Assembly (NCBI GenBank): GCA_028023455.1
Contig: JAQFVV010000049.1
Span: 4,379,649-4,443,648, forward strand
DNA: 64,000 nt
Direction: 5' to 3'
Origin: Epiperipatus broadwayi
Taxonomy: Eukaryota > Onychophora > Udeonychophora > Euonychophora > Peripatidae
Part shown: positions 57,561 to 64,000 of the stretch, one piece after another
Layout: each line of letters starts with the position of its first letter
Position numbering within the stretch: position 1 is the first letter of the stretch
Position numbers and translations under genes: made by a program
Notes under the pieces: generated by a model
The model's input: only the letters and a program-made list of their open reading frames with translations
Told to the model about the DNA's origin: nothing
Databases searched by the model: none

Positions 57561-59099
57561 ATATATTCTATTAGTTGATGTTTTTGTCTTATCATATGAA
57601 ATTATAAATGTGAATATAATTAATTATATATGATTTTATATTTGATGTTATATCCGTAAATAAAAACAGATACGTTTTATTATCTTGATATGTTTTCTAA
57701 ATACTTATACAACATCCAGTAGTTCTAGAACATAGATCAGAATTTAAACCTCTGGAATGACCCAGGAACCTATGGCACATCTAAGGACAGTGGTTGCATT
57801 TGAAATACATTAAGCGAAAAGATTATCTTCTAGTGTAACATAAATAAGATTAATGATATTGTTAATTGCTAAATCGTGTTGCATTTAAAAACATTGAAGC
57901 TACGATTTTTTAATCTAGTTTAGTATATGAAAAACTCCCATAGGAATTTCAAGGTTTACATATTAGGTATGTAAAAATCTTTAATTTAATATATTTATGT
58001 GTGTGTATATGCGTGTGTGCAGGTGCTATAAAATAAGTCACAAAAATATTTAATTTAAAGAAGAAACAGTTTTCTTTGATTAATTAAGAGTTATTGTTTT
58101 ATTTTTTTTTTAAAGGAGTTTTTTTTTTTTTAATAGGATCTTTTAAAACCGAAAATGAATAAAAATTGTTTTTGTTGATTAGAAAACCCTCTTAGGTCAC
58201 TCTAAAAAGAAAATTTGTTTGTTGAAACATTAATTAGGTTTTTCAGTCACTCAAAGTAGCTGTGTTTACCATTAGATTCAGTTACAGTTTGATGAAATTT
58301 TCTAATTTACAGGATGTAATAGCATTTCCAAGTATCTGATAGTAGCGCACAGACAGCCGTCTGAAGTTCTGTCACTGATAGCTCTATTTAACTCATTTTT
58401 CAGATGCCAGATAAGAATTGAATCAGGTGAGTGAGGTGAAAATTCAATAATGATAAATCAATCAAACTGATTTGAAATAGTTTACTTTATTTCAAGATTA
58501 ACAACTATTACCAAGTAGAAAATAGTCAAACAAATTAAGAAAGTTTTAGATTTTTATTATATATTCTTGATGATGTAAACTACAAACTCTACAATTATCC
58601 TAAATATTGATGATGGAATAAATTGCATTAGACGATGGTCAGCCATACCTATCCCAAAAACTGTGAATTATGACTTGATTAAGTATTCTCAATGTTTAAC
58701 AGCAAAAATCTTTGCATATATATATAAAGATTAAGCAATATAATGTAAAAAGTATGTAATCATTCGTATCAATTCTTATTATACTATAAGTATATACTAA
58801 GCGTTAATTTAATTATTATAAATTTGCTTCCAATGTAATGCTTACTTTATAAATATTAAGCTATTTGCTAGTTTGTTTTAAAGTTTGAAAATAATCATAA
58901 TCAAATATACATACAAATGTTATTAAAACTTTTTTTTCCTAAAAATTGAAATTATTTTGCAATAAATGGGGTCGAATTCTGTCCATATTGAATTCCATTA
59001 TTATATCTCACATTTAACAAATGTATATGTAAACATTAATTATAAAAAGTTTCGATTCAAATGATTAAATTTCCAGCTTATTAAAGAATAGCTATTGGA
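57561..59099. other. No firm gene
   Basis: AT-rich with T10 tracts near 58103-58131. At 58330-58450 a CpG-containing segment reads, on the minus strand, SPDSILIWHLKNELNRAISD, which resembles the D-x-x-P C-terminal region of mariner-like transposases but is isolated and unconvincing. Confidence 0.35.
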
Positions 59100-59990
59100 T
59101 GTGTATTTTATTGATGATAAAATCAACACTAGGAAAATCCTTCTATATGTTCCAAATGTTATGACCTAGCAAAAATACGTAAAACTAACATTCAACTCCA
59201 TCCATTGTTAATGCCTTAAGATCATCTACTCAGGAGCTTAGGAAGATACATAGCACATCAAATACAGCCAATTATTCCATTACAAAATCATACATAAACA
59301 ACATAGCTGACTTTATTTATATGATTAGTAATTAAAAATCATATCAAACAATTCCTTTTGATTTTAATATTATTTCATTGTTTACTAACATACCAATTTC
59401 TAAATGACCTCAAGATTTGTCTTTTTAATATTATTTTTCCTCACAATGATTAATTCCCCAAACAAGTAATGGAACTTATCTCCTGCCTCCAATATTTTTA
59501 TCAATTTATTCATGGAAAAATGTAAAGCAGGAGCTTTAAAATTAACATTATACAATTCATCTACCTGGCTCAGGTATATCAATGACACATTTGTTATTTG
59601 GTTATATGGGAAAGAAAAATGACCTATTAATGCATATTAATAGCCTACACTCTTAAATTAGCTTCACTATGCAAATGAAAAAGAATGAAAATTTTATTTT
59701 TCTTGGTGTTCTTGTTTTTAAAATTAAAAATAATATTTTGACACTTGCACATGCTGATAGGTATCTAAAGGTATCATCTCATCATTATACAACATCTTCA
59801 AAAGGGCATTCATACTTCCAAAGATATCAACATTATAAAAAGATCAAATATCTATGTGATGTCTTATTAATGTACAGTTACAATACTGTCACTATAAATA
59901 GAACAATTTATATCATATTAGTAAACAGTGACAACACTATTACTATAAATGGTGTAATGCACAATTCAACTACCCCCAATAAGTAAATGC
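59100..59990 (+). pseudogene. Penelope-type reverse transcriptase, broken
   Basis: Blocks in order, in shifting frames: AKIRKTNIQLHP (about 59168-59203), IISLFTNIPIS (59362-59397), NLFMEKCKAGALKL (59503-59544), WLRYINDTFVIW (59566-59601), LLMHINSLHS (59622-59653) and FLGVLVFKIKNN-x-ADRYLKVSSHH (59700-59790). The catalytic box is YIND where active enzymes have YVDD, so one metal-binding Asp is replaced. The 105-codon frame 59669-59986 covers the last block. These motifs in this order separate Penelope RT from LINE and LTR RT. Confidence 0.8.
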
Positions 59991-60420
59991 TTTTTCTAGA
60001 GTATACATTTTTTATACATAAAGAACTACTGATGAAATTGGATAAGTATTGAGATGCTGCAACATAAAAACAACATTTTTCAAAGAACAAATCTTAAGAA
60101 TATCTGACCATACCTAAGGATTTAATATTTCTGGAGGCTTAAGGAATCATTAGCTTTTATATGGCATGTGCCCAACAATGAACATAGCCAGGAATAATCA
60201 TCGTATGAGTGATCAAAGAGATTAACACATGAATGCAATTAAAACTGTCAACATCTTCAGCACTTGCTTTCTATATTTTAGACACTGACCATCACACAGA
60301 TTTTCCATATACTGAAATCATATCCACATACAACAATCATATTAAGGCATATATACAGAGGTTATAGAAATATTACACAAAAAAATAACCAAACAAGTTG
60401 CATTAACAAAAACATGTAAA

Positions 60421-61150
60421 TATTAATTCTTATTAAGTGTGATGTCAGCATGTAATACTTATATAAGGCTAAAACCTTAATACATGCACCTTGAGTGCTT
60501 AATTTTAGCAAGAGAGACCTCTACAAATCATAATGCAAGATTTGATTTTATAATGATAAGAGGGACCCTCTTATCTCTAACCTATTTTTCTTAATTGTAT
60601 AGGCAAATCTAAAGCATTTTGATTTCGAAGCATGAAACTCATAAATACTTCAGTCATTAAGTCCACTATTTCTATTAAACATTAACATTCATGAAATCTT
60701 TCGATTTACAACGAGTCAATATTCAGTTATTAAATTTAGAAATATTTTTTTTTTGTAGAGGTCTCTTTTGCTAAAATTAAGCACTCAAGGCACATGTACT
60801 AATGTTTTAGCGTTATATAAATATTATGTGCTGACATCACGCTTAATAAGAATTAATTTTTACAACTTTAAATTGCTTCAAAATATTTCTAAATTTAATA
60901 TCTGAATATTGACTTATTGTAAATCAAAAGATTTCATGAATATTAATGTTTAATAAAAATAGTGGACTTAATCAGTGAAGAATTTATTAGCTTCATGCTC
61001 CCAAATCAAAATGCTTTAGATTTGCCTATATAATTAAGAAAAATAGATTAGAGATAAGAGGGTCCCTCTTATCTTTATAAAGTCAAATCTTGCATTATGA
61101 TTTGTAGAGGTCTCTCTTGCTAAAATTAAGCACTCAAGGTGCATGTACTA
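60421..61150. repeat. Nested foldback element with two overlapping inverted repeats
   Basis: Call the left segments P (60424-60480), Q (60481-60526) and R (60527-60750). They are followed by Q' and P' inverted (60752-60856), and then by R' and Q' inverted (60880-61147). P+Q pairs with the middle copy (~103-bp arms), and Q+R pairs with the far copy (~270-bp arms), both with few mismatches. Inside R and R' is the 21-bp palindrome GATAAGAGGG-A/T-CCCTCTTATC (60555-60575 and 61053-61073). No coding capacity. It sits between the RT and nuclease parts of the Penelope element. Confidence 0.88.
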
Positions 61151-61368
61151 ACATGATAAAAAATACTAATTGTATAGAAAATTTTCTTCAACAAATAAAT
61201 ACTAATATAAAAAAAAACACTACAAAATTTAAGTCAAACTGAATGACTATGTGATACAATTATCTTTGCAACAATCACATGATAATTGTATTTTATTAAG
61301 TTGGGGGCAAGTGCTATCTTATGAGAATGTCTATATTTTACTGTTATTTTATTTTATTAAACATAGTT

Positions 61369-61420
61369 AACCTGAAACGATTTATAATATATATAACCTG
61401 AAACGATTTATAATATATAT
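61369..61420 (+). repeat. Perfect 2 x 26-bp tandem duplication
   Basis: AACCTGAAACGATTTATAAT plus ATATAT occurs at 61369-61394 and again at 61395-61420. Confidence 0.9.
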
Positions 61421-61479
61421 ATAATACACTGAGCCTTAATTCAAATGCAACACAATCAAAACAAGAAACAAGAAGGTGA

Positions 61480-61920
61480 AACAGCTATTATAATTTGTAT
61501 TCCTTTTATAAAAGAATTAACAGACAATATTGATCATATTTTAAGACATTATTATATAAAAACAGCATAAACCACTTATTAAAAAATTACTAGTATTCTA
61601 TCCAAGCCTAAAGATTCAATATCTCATGAAACTCATGGAATTTATAAAATTCTATGTAACATTTGTAAAACTTCTTATATAGGCATGAACAAACATAGAA
61701 TCAATTCTAAAAAAAATGAACCTATTAATGCAGTTAAAAACATTTCATCAGCAGCACTATCCGTTCTATAAATACAAGTCATAGCACTTATTAATTTTTA
61801 ATGCAAAAATACTATCTAGATGTGACACCAACAATGTCAGGCTAGAGACACCAATGACAGCTTTAAAATGCCAGATGGTATCAACAAATGTAATGATGCT
61901 TGCAAATTACCTTCTATTTG
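61480..61920 (+). pseudogene. Penelope GIY-YIG endonuclease, broken
   Basis: FIKELTDNIDHILRHYYIKT (about 61505-61562) is the linker typical of Penelope proteins before the nuclease. The frame at 61631-61740 reads THGIYKILCNICKTSYIGMN, with GIY at 61637-61645 and YIG at 61676-61684, a C-x2-C pair between them and an Arg four codons after YIG (HRINS). Further on, SSAALSV (about 61750) matches the following conserved block in a broken frame. The domain would nick target DNA for insertion. Confidence 0.8.
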
Positions 61921-64000
61921 TTTTTTTATCTCATTAATCTAAATAATTTCTTGCATTTATTAGTTCTGTTTTCTATTAATAGAATGTTCATTACTGTTAT
62001 ACATCACTGGTTACAATGCCTATACAATGATTTAACAATATTTATTAATCGTTTGATAACCAGTGTGACCTGGTCGAAATGTTGCTTTATATATTTATAC
62101 TTTATAATAAATTATACATGGATGTAAAAGTTAGCATGACATTATTTGTTACTGGTTTGAAAGCTTATAAAAAAATAGAGTATAATGTAGAAAAGTTGAC
62201 AGTTGAGTTGATTGGTTACACACATACAGACATTGTTCACATTCATAATTTGCCTATATACCATTTTTTCATACCCATAATTTCAAAATTAGCAACAGAA
62301 CAATAAATGTAATTTATCATAGCTTGGTGCTTTTTAGTCATTTTATCACATTGACAAACAACATTCCTATATAAATATTTTTTCCTTTTTTAAAAATTTG
62401 AAAATAGATTCTCATATTAATATTGCAAACACATATACAGATATATTAAAATTACAATTTTTCATTACTGACTAATAATTCATAAAATTTAAAAAAATCT
62501 TAAACACAAATGAAAAATGGAATTAATGGATGACAGCCTTACTTAGGTCCACCTTCCAAGTAGCATGCAAAATAAATTATCTCATTTAAAAATCATATTT
62601 TATCTTAATGAATTTCCGATTAAAAATAGCAAAAAAAAAAATTCAATACAAATCTATTAAGATGAATCCTAGTTGTATTATTGAAATAACTGTATAAGAA
62701 CAAAGGAGGTAAAATTTTCTAGTTCTCAAAATAAAAAATGACTACATAATATTGGCAATCATGAAATACCTGGCTGCCAGATATATCCATTGCATAGCAA
62801 AATTTCTTGCATAAAACACATATTCAACTTAGCATTGAAAATATATGAAAGTCAATAATAGAAATCTTCTATAATTAAAATGATCCATACAATGTTTATG
62901 TAATTGTGCATCAGGAGATTCATCAATATTTGAATAATGTGTATCTTTTAAACTTTTTTGAATTTGCAATGTTTATTGGAAGGATACACTTGAAATATGT
63001 TATGGCTACTTTTGTAACAAATCATGATCTAAAACAAACTACTTCTATTGATGATCATTTAAATGATATTGAAATTATAATTTAGAGAGATGAATTTTAT
63101 ATGTGCAATATTTACAAAATTCTAAATTTACATTGGTATTTCATTCTTCTTGCAGATTTTTCTACACTTTCTGTATTTATAGATTCGAATTCTCATAATA
63201 ATTTTTTAAAATATATAAATGAGGATCAAGTAGGTGGTCTATATTTAGAATGGGTATAAAATCAGTAACAAATTTCTCACAAATAGTGCTAGATAGTTCA
63301 AATTATAGTAATCAATATATGTTAAAAGATTGTGACAATTAATTCCTATTCAAAGCCTTCTCATGCAATATTCTCAGATTAGTTTTTTCCTTATGACTTT
63401 CATCAATGAGGAGTTTTGGATTACACCTGCATCTTTAGATTTAGGTATAATGTACCCCTTTAGTTTTCACATATTACCTTTCTTGGTTAACTATAAAGCT
63501 ATCAGTCAAAAACATTAACATGCACGAATGTGAATATCTTTTTTCTTATTTTCAACATAAACCAAGTTGAATAAGTCTTAGAATACACAACTCTATAATT
63601 GAAAGGTATTCTGAAACAAAATGTGATTTAAGAAAAGCTAACTTGTATTCTGGTTATCTTGAATAAAAGTAGTAATAGATTTTTTTCCAGCTCCATCTTG
63701 CTATAATAGATAAATTCACAACAACTATAGCTAAAGAATTAATCTTTCATGGCCAAAACAATTGATTCTATGTTGGAACAAAACAATCAGTACCTTTTAT
63801 ACCAAGTTTTATATAATAGAGATATGAACATTTTTGAAAACTTGTAAAAATCACTGAATGTTGCTTGAAAAAAATGAAAAGAGAATACATGGATGCAAAA
63901 CTCTTGTCAAGTTGGGCTAAGCTTGATGGAAATAATACCATTAAAATTTTCCATATATTTTTATTATATATATATATATATTTTATGTGCATGAAAAAAA
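61921..64000. other. No gene seen
   Basis: AT-rich. The frames at 61900-62127 and 62079-62306 overlap in different frames and have no domain. Ends in a (TA)n run at 63967-63981. Confidence 0.45.

Larger units (their letters stand above)
59100..61920 (+). mobile_element. Penelope-like element (RT + GIY-YIG), split by a foldback insertion
   Basis: The RT traces (59100-60000) and GIY-YIG endonuclease traces (61480-61900) are in the order and orientation specific to Penelope-like elements. Between them lies a 730-bp foldback element (60421-61150) without coding capacity. Frameshifts and stops are frequent. The element's 5' end is not found upstream of about 59.1 kb, so it is probably 5'-truncated. 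Confidence 0.8.

Noticed and set aside
58330-58450. Possible mariner-type transposase C-terminus on the minus strand
   Set aside because: Only one short motif-like stretch, with no catalytic triad, no inverted terminal repeats and stops on both sides.
1-64000. CRISPR arrays, prokaryotic operons or phage genes
   Set aside because: The tandem repeats seen (11.2, 42.4, 53.5, 61.4 kb) lack regular unique spacers, and the coding traces are all eukaryotic retroelements.

Overview
This window looks like non-coding DNA from an AT-rich (roughly 70-75% A+T by eye) metazoan nuclear genome, probably an invertebrate; the species cannot be named from the sequence. It is not prokaryotic: there are no operons or long uninterrupted gene frames, and nearly everything recognisable is a decayed eukaryotic transposable element. 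The elements include RTE-type and other LINEs, a Penelope-like element, Ty3/Gypsy-type LTR elements, tRNA-derived SINEs and foldback/MITE-like hairpins. Most short open frames are chance products of AT-rich DNA.

Layout: (1) 1-0.51 kb: the N-terminal part of the only long unbroken reading frame (minus strand, running off the left edge). (2) 2.0-4.5 kb: a large inverted duplication (arms about 640 bp, 1.25 kb spacer) carrying the same 34-codon ORF in both arms. (3) 4.56-8.15 kb: a candidate gag-only LTR element with a Gln/Asn-rich coiled-coil protein. (4) 8.9-12.0 kb: a near-full-length decayed RTE LINE (minus); three 5'-truncated relatives lie at 14.0, 31.4 and 39.4 kb. (5) 12.4, 26.3, 36.9 and 41.6 kb: tRNA-derived retroposons, the first with a clear 19-bp target-site duplication. 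(6) 14.8-15.5 and 19.1-19.8 kb: two inverted copies of an unclassified repeat, with a 175-bp palindrome at 18.6 kb. (7) 26.5-30.9 kb: a second decayed LINE with an SGNH-hydrolase-like domain, then endonuclease and reverse transcriptase. (8) 37.7-39.0 kb: another LINE ruin. (9) 43.5-46.8 kb: a Ty3/Gypsy element whose reverse transcriptase, RNase H and most of its integrase are missing. (10) 48.2-54.3 kb: a third LTR element with very long LTRs, Gag and no recognisable polymerase. (11) 25.1, 33.2 and 56.5-57.6 kb: a dispersed ~400-bp repeat family, in tandem plus inverted copies at the last site. (12) 59.1-61.9 kb: a Penelope-like element (RT then GIY-YIG nuclease) split by a complex nested foldback element.

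The recurring theme is loss of autonomy. All three LTR elements keep Gag but lack a recognisable polymerase, the LINEs are frameshifted with mutated catalytic residues, and several loci are hairpin-forming inverted repeats. Host-gene candidates are few and weak: the 5'-edge ORF, a possible spliced two-exon frame at 13.27-13.60 kb, and the duplicated mini-ORF. All family assignments come from motifs read by eye; no database search was run.
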